Shown here: positions 7,736-16,052 of the stretch, piece by piece | How the letters are laid out: each line of letters begins with the position of its first letter | Position numbering within the stretch: the stretch's first letter is position 1 | Origin: Serratia rhizosphaerae | GTDB lineage: Bacteria; Pseudomonadota; Gammaproteobacteria; Enterobacterales; Enterobacteriaceae | Direction of reading: 5' to 3' | DNA length: 64,000 bases | NCBI RefSeq assembly: GCF_009817885.1 | Contig: NZ_CP041764.1 | Location: 3,720,001-3,784,000 of the forward strand | Translations under genes and position numbers: made by a program | Notes under the pieces: generated by a model | Seen by the model: only the letters and a program-made list of their open reading frames with translations | The model's database searches: none | What the model was told of the DNA's origin: nothing

Positions 7736-8114
7736 ATGCCGAAGTCGGGAGCCATTATACCCGTTTTTCTCCCCAGAATAAGCGCTTAGCGGTGCGTTTG
7801 GTTAATCATTCGCCAGTGGCGACGCCGGCTGAGTGGTGAGCAGGGCGTTCAGACGCAGATGGCGCGGGGTTAACACGGCGATGGCACGCCGGATGACGAC
7901 ATGCCATCCAGGCGCAGGCTGGGGGAAACCAAGTTGGTCAAATTGCAGAAAAAAGTAACAAGGGTTTAACGTTGGCGCATTTTTCTACGCATTATTGATC
8001 TGGTGCGCAATATTACCCCTATTGGAGTAGTTTCTGCGCTGGCCGCAGGCTACGAGGTGCCGATCGCTTGTGCTATCATGCGCACACCCAAAGAACAATA
8101 GCCGAGTCCTGCCG
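7736..8114. other. Intergenic region between tRNA-Arg and ccmA
   Basis: 379 bases. The left part is the tRNA promoter on the minus strand; the right part must hold the ccm operon promoter. A TTGAT half-site at about 7995 is followed by TGCGCAA rather than ATCAA, so an FNR site is not supported. No nap genes precede ccm, unlike E. coli. No gene recognised. Confidence 0.4.
7754..7759 (-). promoter_or_regulatory. -10 box of the tRNA-Arg promoter
   Basis: TATAAT on the minus strand, 18 bases before the tRNA 5' end, followed by the GC-rich GGCTCCCGAC. The -35 element (TTATTC near 7777-7782) is weak. Confidence 0.65.
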
Positions 8115-8747
8115 ATGCTGGAAGCCAAAAACCTGAGTTGTGTCCGCGATGAGCGCACCCTGTTTAGCGGGCTGAGTTTTTCGGTGAGTCCGGGCGATAT
8201 GGTGCAGGTGGAAGGGCCGAACGGCGCGGGAAAAACCAGCCTGCTGCGCATTCTGGCCGGTCTGGCGCGCCCGGACGACGGCGAAGTGCGCTGGCGGGGC
8301 GAGAATACCCGCCGCAGCCGCGAACGCTATCATGCCGAGCTGCTGTTCCTCGGCCACCAGCCGGGCATCAATGCGATGCTGACGCCGTTTGAAAATCTGC
8401 GCTTCTATCAGCGTGCGGCCCGCGGCGGCGACGGACAGGCAATCTGGCAGGCGTTGGAGCAGGTGGGGCTGGTCGGCTATGAGGATCTGCCGGTGGCGCA
8501 GCTGTCCGCCGGGCAACAGCGTCGCGTCGCGTTGGCACGACTGTACCTGAGCGACAGCCCGCTGTGGATCCTGGACGAGCCGCTGACCGCCATCGATAAA
8601 CAGGGCGTCGCCGAATTGATTCGCCATTTTGAACAACATGCGCAACAGGGCGGTATGGTAGTGTTGACCACCCATCAGGAGCTGGCCGGCAGCCAGCGGC
8701 CAGTGACGAAAATTAGCTTGTCGGACGCAGGGATGGAGACGGCCTGA
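8115..8747 (+). CDS. ccmA: Haem exporter ATP-binding protein CcmA
   Basis: 210 residues from the ATG at 8115, which matches the E. coli N-terminus (MLEA-x-x-L-x-C-x-RDERTLF); a longer upstream frame exists but lacks homology. Walker A GPNGAGKTSLL, signature LSAGQQRRVALARL and Walker B LWILDEP are all present. With CcmB it forms the ABC complex that uses ATP to release haem-loaded CcmE from CcmC at the inner membrane. First gene of an eight-cistron-plus-ccmI run with overlapping ends; the stop overlaps the ccmB start (TGATG). Confidence 0.96.
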   Translation: MLEAKNLSCVRDERTLFSGLSFSVSPGDMVQVEGPNGAGKTSLLRILAGLARPDDGEVRWRGENTRRSRERYHAELLFLGHQPGINAMLTPFENLRFYQRAARGGDGQAIWQALEQVGLVGYEDLPVAQLSAGQQRRVALARLYLSDSPLWILDEPLTAIDKQGVAELIRHFEQHAQQGGMVVLTTHQELAGSQRPVTKISLSDAGMETA

Positions 8748-9406
8748 TGTTTTTAACCCTGCTGCGGCGTGAATTGAAAATCGCCTTTCGCAAAGGCTCG
8801 GAAATCGTTAACCCGCTGTGGTTCTTTCTGATCGTTATCACGCTGTTCCCGTTGGGCGTCGGCCCGGAGCCGCAGCTGCTGGCGCGTATCGCGCCGGGCA
8901 TCATCTGGGTGGCGGCGCTGCTGGCGTCGCTGCTGTCGCTGGAAAGACTGTTCCGCGACGACTTTCTTGACGGCTCGCTGGAACAGCTGCTGCTGCTGCC
9001 AACCCCGCTGCCGTTGGCGGTGTTAGGCAAAGTATGTGCTCACTGGGTGGTGACGGGGCTGCCGTTGCTGCTGCTGTCGCCGCTGGTGGCGCTACTGCTG
9101 TCGCTGGACGTGCAGACCTGGCTGGCGGTAGCCGCCACCTTGCTGCTCGGCACGCCGACGCTGAGCCTGATCGGCGCCATCGGCGTCGGGCTGACCGTCG
9201 GGCTGCGCAAAGGCGGGGTGTTGCTGAGCCTGCTGGTGCTGCCGCTGTATATCCCGGTGCTGATCTTCGCCACCGGCGCGATTGACGCTGCGGCGATGGG
9301 GATGCCGATTGACGGCTATCTGGCGATACTCGGCGCGATGCTGGCGGGCAGCGTGACGCTGGCGCCGTTTGCCACCGCCGCTGCGCTGCGGGTAAGCGTG
9401 CACTAG
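8747..9406 (+). CDS. ccmB: Haem exporter membrane protein CcmB
   Basis: 219 residues with about six hydrophobic segments and the family start FLTLLRRELKIAFR. Membrane partner of CcmA in system I cytochrome c maturation. It is translated by coupling to ccmA (one-base overlap). A 114-base gap follows before ccmC, larger than the other joints of the operon, and contains a GC-rich hairpin. Confidence 0.95.
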   Translation: MFLTLLRRELKIAFRKGSEIVNPLWFFLIVITLFPLGVGPEPQLLARIAPGIIWVAALLASLLSLERLFRDDFLDGSLEQLLLLPTPLPLAVLGKVCAHWVVTGLPLLLLSPLVALLLSLDVQTWLAVAATLLLGTPTLSLIGAIGVGLTVGLRKGGVLLSLLVLPLYIPVLIFATGAIDAAAMGMPIDGYLAILGAMLAGSVTLAPFATAAALRVSVH

Positions 9407-9464
9407 CTAACAGATAAGAAGAGCCGGGCAACGCCGACAAGAGCGGCCCCGGCATACATCATTT

Positions 9465-9487
9465 GCCGCCCCGCAGCGCAGGGCGGC
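9465..9487 (+). other. Hairpin between ccmB and ccmC
   Basis: GCCGCCC / GGGCGGC stem with a nine-base loop, just before ccmC. No T-tract follows, so it is more likely a processing or mRNA-stability element than a terminator. Confidence 0.4.
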
Positions 9488-9520
9488 GGACGTTTTCATT
9501 TACCGTGAGCAATGACAACA

Positions 9521-10258
9521 ATGTGGAAATGGTTACATCAATTCGCCAAGCCCGAGAGGCTCTACCAGGTTTGTGGGCGCTTAGTACCCTGGCTTGGCGC
9601 GGCGGGCGCCGTCTGCCTGCTGCTCGGCTGGATATGGGGCTTTGGCTTCGCGCCCAAGGATTATCAACAGGGCGATAGTTTCCGCATTATGTATATCCAC
9701 GTGCCGGCGGCGATGTGGTCGATGGGCATTTACGCCTCCATGGCGGTGGCCGCTTTTATCGGCCTGGTATGGCAGATGAAAATGTCCGATACCGTCGTCG
9801 CGGCGATGGCGCCGGTGGGGGCGGTATTTACCTTTATCGCGCTGGTGACCGGCTCCGCCTGGGGTAAGCCGATGTGGGGCGCCTGGTGGGTCTGGGACGC
9901 GCGCCTGACCTCCGAACTGGTGCTGCTGTTCCTGTATATGGGCATCATCGGGCTGTACAACGCTTTTGAAGACCGCCGGCTGGCCGGCCGCGCCGCCGGT
10001 ATTCTGGTGCTGGTCGGCGTGGTCAATATCCCGATTATTCATTTCTCGGTCGAATGGTGGAACACGCTGCATCAGGGGTCGACCAATATGCAGCAGAGCA
10101 TTGCGCCAAGCATGCGTACGCCGCTGCGCTGGGCGATCCTCGGCTATTTGCTGTTCTTTATTACCCTGACGCTGATGCGCCTGCGCAACCTGATTCTGGC
10201 GCAGGAGCGTCATCGCCCGTGGGTGGCGGCCCTGGTTAACAAGGAGCGTCAGTCATGA
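9521..10258 (+). CDS. ccmC: Haem lyase/transfer protein CcmC
   Basis: 245 residues from the ATG at 9521 (MWKWLHQFAKPERLYQVCG), the start that matches E. coli; an in-frame ATG nine bases earlier (9512) would add three residues. Six membrane helices and the tryptophan-rich motif WGAWWVWDARLTSELVLLF. It binds haem at this WWD domain with two flanking histidines and loads it covalently onto CcmE. The stop overlaps ccmD (ATGA). Confidence 0.95.
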   Translation: MWKWLHQFAKPERLYQVCGRLVPWLGAAGAVCLLLGWIWGFGFAPKDYQQGDSFRIMYIHVPAAMWSMGIYASMAVAAFIGLVWQMKMSDTVVAAMAPVGAVFTFIALVTGSAWGKPMWGAWWVWDARLTSELVLLFLYMGIIGLYNAFEDRRLAGRAAGILVLVGVVNIPIIHFSVEWWNTLHQGSTNMQQSIAPSMRTPLRWAILGYLLFFITLTLMRLRNLILAQERHRPWVAALVNKERQS

Positions 10259-10503
10259 ATGCCGCATTTTCCTCCTGGACGGCGTTCTTCGCCATGGGCG
10301 GTTACGCCTTTTATGTGTGGCTGGCGGTGGCCGCCACGCTGATTCCGTTGCTGGGTCTGGTGTGCCATACCCTGTGGCAACGCCGGCAGCTGCTGGCCGA
10401 TGTGCGCCGCCGTCAGGCGCGCGAACGCCGTATCCGCCAATCACAACATGCTAAAACATCGGCTGCGCCGCAGTCCGCCGCTGCGCGGGAGAAATCATTG
10501 TGA
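10255..10503 (+). CDS. ccmD: CcmD, CcmABC complex adaptor
   Basis: 82 residues: one membrane helix near residues 10-38 followed by a basic, alanine-rich cytoplasmic tail (RRRQARERRIRQ). Typical of CcmD, which stabilises CcmC-CcmE and is needed for release of holo-CcmE. Overlaps ccmC by four bases and ccmE by four bases. Confidence 0.93.
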   Translation: MNAAFSSWTAFFAMGGYAFYVWLAVAATLIPLLGLVCHTLWQRRQLLADVRRRQARERRIRQSQHAKTSAAPQSAAAREKSL

Positions 10504-10991
10504 ATCCACGTCGTAAAAGTCGCCTCTATCTGGCCATTGTGGTGCTGGTCGGCATCGCGCTTACCGCTTCGTTGGTGCTGTATGCGCTGCGCTCCAACAT
10601 CGATCTGTTTTATACCCCGGGTGAAATCCTGCAGGGCAAAGGGGAAAATCACGAAAAACCGGAGGTCGGGCAGCGCCTGCGCATCGGCGGCATGGTGATG
10701 CCGGGCTCGGTGAAGCGCGATCCGGAAACGCTGAAGGTCAGCTTTAAGGTGTATGACGCGCGCGGCGCGATCGCCGTGACCTATGAAGGCATCCTGCCGG
10801 ATCTGTTCCGCGAAGGGCAGGGCGTGGTGGCGCAGGGCGTGCTGGGGGAAGGCAACGTGGTGAACGCCAAAGAAGTGCTGGCCAAGCACGATGAGAAATA
10901 TACCCCGCCGGAAGTGGCCGATGCGATGAAAGAGAACCATAAAGGGCCGGCGTCGGCCTATCGCGCGCCGCAGGAGGACAGCCAGTCATGA
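10500..10991 (+). CDS. ccmE: Periplasmic haem chaperone CcmE
   Basis: 163 residues, beginning at GTG (10500) because this gives the canonical basic start NPRRKSRLYLA and overlaps ccmD. An N-terminal anchor helix (10-30) is followed by the OB-fold domain. The haem-attachment histidine is His130, in VLAKHDEKYTPPE, with Tyr134 as the likely iron ligand. It carries haem from CcmC to CcmF. The stop overlaps ccmF by four bases. Confidence 0.96.
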   Translation: MNPRRKSRLYLAIVVLVGIALTASLVLYALRSNIDLFYTPGEILQGKGENHEKPEVGQRLRIGGMVMPGSVKRDPETLKVSFKVYDARGAIAVTYEGILPDLFREGQGVVAQGVLGEGNVVNAKEVLAKHDEKYTPPEVADAMKENHKGPASAYRAPQEDSQS

Positions 10992-12958
10992 TACCGGAGC
11001 TGGGAAGTTTTCTGTTGTGTCTGGCGCTGGCGGTATCGCTGCTGCTGAGCATTTACCCGCAGTGGGGAGCCGCGCGTCAGGACCGCCGCATGATGGCGGT
11101 GGCGCGTCCGCTGACCTATGGCATGTTCGCCGCCATTGCGCTGGCGTTTATCTGCCTGGTGCACGCCTTTATCGTTAACGATTTTACCGTCGCCTATGTT
11201 GCCGCCAACTCCAACACGCAGCTGCCGGTCTATTACCGCATCGCCGCCACCTGGGGGGCGCATGAAGGCTCGCTGCTGCTCTGGGTGCTGCTGCTGAGCT
11301 GCTGGTCGCTGGCGGTGGCGCTGTTCAGCCGCTCCATGCCGCAGGATGCGGTGGCGCGGGTGTTGTCGGTGATGGGGATGATTACCGCCGGTTTCCTGCT
11401 GTTTATCATCATGACTTCCAACCCGTTCACCCGCACCTTGCCGAACTTCCCGATCGACGGCCGCGATCTGAACCCGTTGCTGCAGGACGTCGGGCTGATT
11501 TTCCATCCGCCGCTGCTGTATATGGGCTACGTCGGCTTTTCGGTGGCGTTTGCCTTCGCCATTGCCTCGCTGATGGCCGGGCGGCTCGACACCGCCTGGG
11601 CGCGCTGGTCGCGGCCGTGGACTACCGCCGCCTGGGTGTTTCTGACCCTCGGCATCGTACTGGGCTCCGCCTGGGCCTACTACGAGTTGGGCTGGGGCGG
11701 CTGGTGGTTCTGGGATCCGGTGGAGAATGCCTCCTTCATGCCGTGGCTGGCGGGCACCGCGCTGATGCACTCGCTGGCGGTGACGGAAAAACGAGGCACC
11801 TTTAAGGCGTGGACGGTGCTGCTGGCGATCACCGCGTTCTCGCTGTGCCTGCTCGGCACCTTCCTGGTGCGTTCCGGCGTGCTGGTGTCGGTGCACTCTT
11901 TTGCCTCCGATCCGGCGCGCGGCATGTTTATTCTCGCCTATCTGGTGATTGTTATCGGCGGTTCGCTGCTGCTGTACGCCTTTAAAGGCGGCCAGGTGCG
12001 CAGCCGGGTGCAGCACGAAACCTTTTCCCGCGAGACCTTCCTGCTGGGCAACAACGTATTGCTGATGGCCGCGATGCTGGTGGTGCTGCTGGGCACGTTA
12101 CTGCCGCTGGTGCATAAGCAACTCGGGCTGGGCAGCATCTCGATCGGCGAGCCTTTCTTCAACACCATGTTCACCTGGCTGATGGCGCCGATGGCGCTGC
12201 TGCTGGGCATCGGCCCGCTGGTGCGCTGGCGCCGTGACGAGCCGAGCAAGCTGTGGCGTCGCCTGGGCGTTGCGCTGGTGGTGACTCTGCTGCTGTCGAT
12301 TCTGCTGCCGTGGCTGCTGCAGGACAGCATTGCCGGCATGACGGTGGTCGGGCTGCTGATGGCGGTCTGGGTCATTGTGCTGACGCTGATGGAGCTGCAC
12401 GAGCGCGCCACGCACCGTCACGGCTTCTGGCGCGGCCTGCGCCATTTGTCGCGCAGCCACTGGGGCATGGTGCTGGGGCATTTGGGCGTGGCGGTAACGG
12501 TGATCGGCATCGCCTTCAGCCAGAACTACAGCGTGGAGCGCGACGTGCGGATGAAGGCCGGCGACAGCGTGGATATTCACGACTATCACTTTGTGTTCCG
12601 CGACGTGCACGATATCCGTGGGCCGAACTACACCGGCGGGGTCGGCATTATCGACGTGACGCGCAACGGTAAGGCGGAAGCGACGCTGCATGCGGAAAAA
12701 CGCTACTACAGCGTGGCGCGCAGCATGATGACGGAAGCCGCGATCGACGGCGGACTGACGCGCGATCTGTACGCGGCGTTGGGCGAGGAGCTGGACGACG
12801 GCTCCTGGGCGGTGCGGCTGTATTACAAACCGTTCGTCCGCTGGATCTGGTTCGGCGGCGTATTTATGGCGCTGGGCGGGCTGCTGTGTATCCTCGATCC
12901 GCGTTATCGCATGAAGAAAAAACTGGCGCGTCAGGGCAAGCGGGAGGCGCAGGCATGA
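10988..12958 (+). CDS. ccmF: Cytochrome c haem lyase subunit CcmF
   Basis: 656 residues, the usual size, with about 15 membrane helices. The WWD domain GWGGWWFWDPVENASFMPW is near residues 236-254. A large periplasmic loop near the C-terminus (about 520-620) precedes the last helix. It receives haem from CcmE and, with CcmH/CcmI, ligates it to apocytochrome CXXCH motifs. Overlaps ccmG by four bases. Confidence 0.96.
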   Translation: MIPELGSFLLCLALAVSLLLSIYPQWGAARQDRRMMAVARPLTYGMFAAIALAFICLVHAFIVNDFTVAYVAANSNTQLPVYYRIAATWGAHEGSLLLWVLLLSCWSLAVALFSRSMPQDAVARVLSVMGMITAGFLLFIIMTSNPFTRTLPNFPIDGRDLNPLLQDVGLIFHPPLLYMGYVGFSVAFAFAIASLMAGRLDTAWARWSRPWTTAAWVFLTLGIVLGSAWAYYELGWGGWWFWDPVENASFMPWLAGTALMHSLAVTEKRGTFKAWTVLLAITAFSLCLLGTFLVRSGVLVSVHSFASDPARGMFILAYLVIVIGGSLLLYAFKGGQVRSRVQHETFSRETFLLGNNVLLMAAMLVVLLGTLLPLVHKQLGLGSISIGEPFFNTMFTWLMAPMALLLGIGPLVRWRRDEPSKLWRRLGVALVVTLLLSILLPWLLQDSIAGMTVVGLLMAVWVIVLTLMELHERATHRHGFWRGLRHLSRSHWGMVLGHLGVAVTVIGIAFSQNYSVERDVRMKAGDSVDIHDYHFVFRDVHDIRGPNYTGGVGIIDVTRNGKAEATLHAEKRYYSVARSMMTEAAIDGGLTRDLYAALGEELDDGSWAVRLYYKPFVRWIWFGGVFMALGGLLCILDPRYRMKKKLARQGKREAQA

Positions 12959-13506
12959 ACCGTAAACTGTTATTTATTCCCTTAATCCTGTTCTTGTTGC
13001 TGGTGGCCGCCTTTATGGTGCAGCTGACGCGCAACGCCGGCGGGGAGGATCCGACCATGCTGGAATCGGCATTGATCGGTAAACCGGTGCCGACCTTTAA
13101 GCTGGAGTCGCTCGATCGGCCGGGTAAAACCTACGATCAGGCGGTGCTGCGCGACGGTAAACCGATATTGCTGAACGTCTGGGCCACCTGGTGCCCGACC
13201 TGCCGCGCCGAACACCAGTATCTGAATCAGCTGGCGAGCCGCGGCGTGCGCGTGGTGGGGCTGAACTACAAGGACGACCGCGCCAAGGCGGTCAACTGGC
13301 TTAACAGCCTGGGCAACCCTTACGCGCTCAGCCTGTTTGACGGCGACGGCATGCTGGGGCTGGACCTTGGCGTGTACGGCGCGCCGGAAACCTTTCTGAT
13401 CGACGGGCAGGGCATTATCCGCTACCGCCACGCCGGCGATATGAATGAACGGGTCTGGCAGCAGGAAGTGCTGCCGCTGTACCGCAAGTACGGAGGCGCA
13501 GTATGA
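12955..13506 (+). CDS. ccmG: Thiol:disulfide interchange protein CcmG/DsbE
   Basis: 183 residues from the ATG at 12955, which overlaps the ccmF stop; the longer in-frame extension inside ccmF is spurious. N-terminal membrane anchor (4-23), then a thioredoxin fold with active site WCPTC (Cys80, Cys83) and the cis-proline region GAPETF. It keeps the apocytochrome haem-binding cysteines, directly or through CcmH, reduced in the periplasm using electrons from DsbD. Confidence 0.95.
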   Translation: MNRKLLFIPLILFLLLVAAFMVQLTRNAGGEDPTMLESALIGKPVPTFKLESLDRPGKTYDQAVLRDGKPILLNVWATWCPTCRAEHQYLNQLASRGVRVVGLNYKDDRAKAVNWLNSLGNPYALSLFDGDGMLGLDLGVYGAPETFLIDGQGIIRYRHAGDMNERVWQQEVLPLYRKYGGAV

Positions 13507-13967
13507 GATTCGCCGCCGTGATATTGGCCGCATTGCTGAGCTTTAGCGCCGCTGCGGCCATTGATACTTACCATTTTGATTCGGTGGAGCAGGAGCAGCA
13601 GTATCGCGAGCTGACCGAACAGCTGCGCTGCCCGAAATGCCAGAACAACAGCATCGCCGATTCCAACGCCATCATCGCCGCCGATATGCGCGCCAAAGTC
13701 TATGAACTGATGATGCAGGGGCAGAACAAGCAGCAGGTCATCGATTATATGGTGGTCCGCTACGGCAACTTCGTCACCTATGAACCGCCGGTGACGCCGG
13801 CGACGCTGATCCTGTGGGTCGGCCCGCTGCTGTTTGTGCTGATTGGCGGCGCGGTGGTGATTATGCGCAGCCGCCGCCGCACTCCGGCGGATAACGACGA
13901 CTTCTCCGCACAGGAGCAACAGCGTCTGGCGGCGCTGCTGGAAGAGACTGACAGGAAGAAACGCTAA
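13503..13967 (+). CDS. ccmH: CcmH, N-terminal (thiol-oxidoreductase) type
   Basis: 154 residues with a cleavable signal peptide (about 1-19), the LRCPKCQN motif (Cys43, Cys46) and one C-terminal membrane helix near residues 98-122. It corresponds to the N-terminal half of E. coli CcmH; here the tetratricopeptide half is a separate gene (ccmI), as in many other proteobacteria. Overlaps ccmG by four bases and ccmI by one (TAATG). Confidence 0.94.
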   Translation: MRFAAVILAALLSFSAAAAIDTYHFDSVEQEQQYRELTEQLRCPKCQNNSIADSNAIIAADMRAKVYELMMQGQNKQQVIDYMVVRYGNFVTYEPPVTPATLILWVGPLLFVLIGGAVVIMRSRRRTPADNDDFSAQEQQRLAALLEETDRKKR

Positions 13968-15178
13968 TGGCTTTTTGGCTGATGATTATCGTGTTGCTGC
14001 TGGGCGCCGTCGCGCTGTTGCTGGTGCCGGCTATGCGGCAGAACCGGGCGGACAGCGCCACCAGCCGCGACACGCTGAACAAGGTGCTGTACCAGGAGCG
14101 TCTGAGTGAGCTGGAACAGGATGAACAGCAGGGCGTGGTCGCCGAGCGTCCCGAACTGGTGAAAGAGCTGCAACAGAACCTGCTGGACGATATTCCCGGC
14201 CAGGCGACGGCGCAGAGTAAACCGATCAACCGCTGGGCGCTGTTGCCGGGCGTGCTGCTGCTGATCGTGGTGGCGGTTGGCTTTTATCTGAAAACCGGCG
14301 GTATGGCGCAGGTGGCGGCCTGGCGGCAGGTGCAGGATCAGATGCCGGCGCTGCGCGCCCGGGTCGCCAACGAGCATGCGCAACCGCTCAGCATGGAAGA
14401 GATCGCCCGTCTGGGGCTGGGGCTGCGCACCGCGCTGCAGCAGGACGGCCGTAATATCAATGACTGGATGATGCTGGGGCGGGTCGGTATGGCGCTGAAT
14501 AACGCCACCACCGCCACGCAGGCGTTTGCCCATGCCTATCAGCTGGATCCGAATAATCTGGAAGTCCGTCTGGGGTACGCCGAAGTGTTGACGCGTTCCA
14601 ACGATCCGGAAGATAACAAGCAGGCGTCGCTGATGCTGCGTAAAATGATCGCTGAAGATCACAGCAACCTGCGTATTCTCAGCCTGTTGGCGTTTAACGC
14701 TTTTGAACAGGGCGACTACCGGCAGGCCATCGGCGCCTGGCAGGTGATGCTAAAATTATTACCGGCTGACGATCGCCGTGCGGAAGTACTAAAGCGCAGT
14801 ATTGAACAAGCAAAAGTACAGGCCGGCGACGAAACTGTTAAACTTGGTGTCAATGTCACGTTGTCTCCAGAGGCAGCCAACGCATTACCCCAACAAGGGA
14901 CGCTGATAATTTCGGTGACCGATGGCAAAAGCCCGGTGCCGGTTGCTGTAAAACAATTACCTCTGAGCCGTTTCCCGCTGTCGTTCTCGCTGGATGACAG
15001 CAACGCCATGATGCCGGAGCGTTTACTGTCGTCGCTGCATCAGGTAAAGGTGCGCGTGCGGATTTCTCATGACGGTCTGGCAACGCCGCAGGCCGGCGAC
15101 TGGTTCGGTGAGAGTGCGCTGCAGACGTTCAGCGGTAACGGGCAAGTTAGCGTTCAGATAGACAAACAGGTCCCTTAA
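13967..15178 (+). CDS. ccmI: CcmI, apocytochrome c chaperone
   Basis: 403 residues: two membrane helices (about 2-20 and 90-108), then periplasmic TPR repeats (about 140-280, e.g. NDWMMLGRVGMALNN and AFAHAYQLDPNNLEVRLGYAEVL) and a beta-rich C-terminal domain. CcmI holds the C-terminal helix of apocytochromes for haem ligation by CcmF/H. In E. coli this part is fused to CcmH. Last gene of the ccm operon; mlaA follows after 37 bases with its own ribosome-binding site. Confidence 0.93.
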   Translation: MAFWLMIIVLLLGAVALLLVPAMRQNRADSATSRDTLNKVLYQERLSELEQDEQQGVVAERPELVKELQQNLLDDIPGQATAQSKPINRWALLPGVLLLIVVAVGFYLKTGGMAQVAAWRQVQDQMPALRARVANEHAQPLSMEEIARLGLGLRTALQQDGRNINDWMMLGRVGMALNNATTATQAFAHAYQLDPNNLEVRLGYAEVLTRSNDPEDNKQASLMLRKMIAEDHSNLRILSLLAFNAFEQGDYRQAIGAWQVMLKLLPADDRRAEVLKRSIEQAKVQAGDETVKLGVNVTLSPEAANALPQQGTLIISVTDGKSPVPVAVKQLPLSRFPLSFSLDDSNAMMPERLLSSLHQVKVRVRISHDGLATPQAGDWFGESALQTFSGNGQVSVQIDKQVP

Positions 15179-15215
15179 TAAAAGACTGAGCGTACTGTTT
15201 TTTATGGAGAAAAAT

Positions 15216-15977
15216 ATGAACTTTCGCCTGACTGGGCTGGCTTTCGCAACGGTGTTGCTCGTCGGGTGCGCCAGCACCCCTGAGAACGAACCCCAAGGGC
15301 GATCCGATCCTTTGGAAGGATTCAACCGGACGATGTTCGATTTTAACTACAACGTGTTGGATCCGTATGTGCTGCGGCCGGTGGCGGTAGCGTGGCGTGA
15401 TTATGTGCCGCAGCCGGCGCGTAACGGACTGAGTAACTTTACTTCTAACCTTGAAGAGCCGGCCAGCATGGTCAACGCCTTCCTGAAGGGCGACCCGTAC
15501 CGCGGGATGATCCACTTCAACCGCTTCTTCCTGAACACCATCCTCGGCATGGGCGGCCTGATCGACGTGGCCGGCATGGCTAACCCGAAACTGGCGCGCG
15601 AAGAGCCTAACCGCTTCGGCAGCACGATGGGGCACTATGGCGTCGGTTACGGCCCGTATGTGATGCTGCCGGGCTATGGCAGCTTCACCCTGCGTGACGA
15701 GGGCGGCGACTGGGCCGATTCGCTCTATCCGGTGCTGAGCTATCTGACCTTCTGGATGTCGGCCGGCAAGTGGGTGGTGGAAGGCATTGAGACTCGCGCC
15801 CAGCTGCTGGATTCCGATGGCCTGCTGCGCAACTCTTCCGATCCGTACCTGATGGTGCGCGAGGCGTACTTCCAGCGCCACGACTTTATCGCCAACGGCG
15901 GCGTGCTGAAGCCGGAAGAGAACCCGAACGCCAAGGCGATTCAGGGCGATCTGGACGATATCGACTCGGCGGAATAG
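15216..15977 (+). CDS. mlaA: Outer-membrane lipoprotein MlaA (VacJ)
   Basis: 253 residues from the ATG at 15216, preceded by TGGAG. The lipobox LLVGCAS places the lipidated cysteine at residue 18. The body (RSDPLEGFNRTMF, VAWRDYVPQPARNGLSNF, HYGVGYGPYVMLPGYGSF) is almost identical to E. coli VacJ. MlaA forms a doughnut in the outer membrane with OmpC/F and removes mislocalised phospholipids from the outer leaflet, passing them to MlaC. Convergent with fadL and separated from it by a bidirectional terminator. Confidence 0.97.
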   Translation: MNFRLTGLAFATVLLVGCASTPENEPQGRSDPLEGFNRTMFDFNYNVLDPYVLRPVAVAWRDYVPQPARNGLSNFTSNLEEPASMVNAFLKGDPYRGMIHFNRFFLNTILGMGGLIDVAGMANPKLAREEPNRFGSTMGHYGVGYGPYVMLPGYGSFTLRDEGGDWADSLYPVLSYLTFWMSAGKWVVEGIETRAQLLDSDGLLRNSSDPYLMVREAYFQRHDFIANGGVLKPEENPNAKAIQGDLDDIDSAE

Positions 15978-16000
15978 GCCGGCACAGAAAGCGTATAAAG

Positions 16001-16029
16001 AAAAACCCGCCATTCGGCGGGTTTTTTTA
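16001..16029. terminator. Bidirectional terminator between mlaA and fadL
   Basis: AAACCCGCC-ATTC-GGCGGGTTT stem followed by a T7 run on the plus strand and preceded by A5 (T5 on the minus strand). A strong Rho-independent terminator in both directions. Confidence 0.93.
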
Positions 16030-16052
16030 TCGCTGATGCTGTCGGGCGCAGC

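Noticed and set aside
7990..8010. Possible FNR site before ccmA
   Set aside because: Only the TTGAT half matches; the second half reads TGCGCAA instead of ATCAA.
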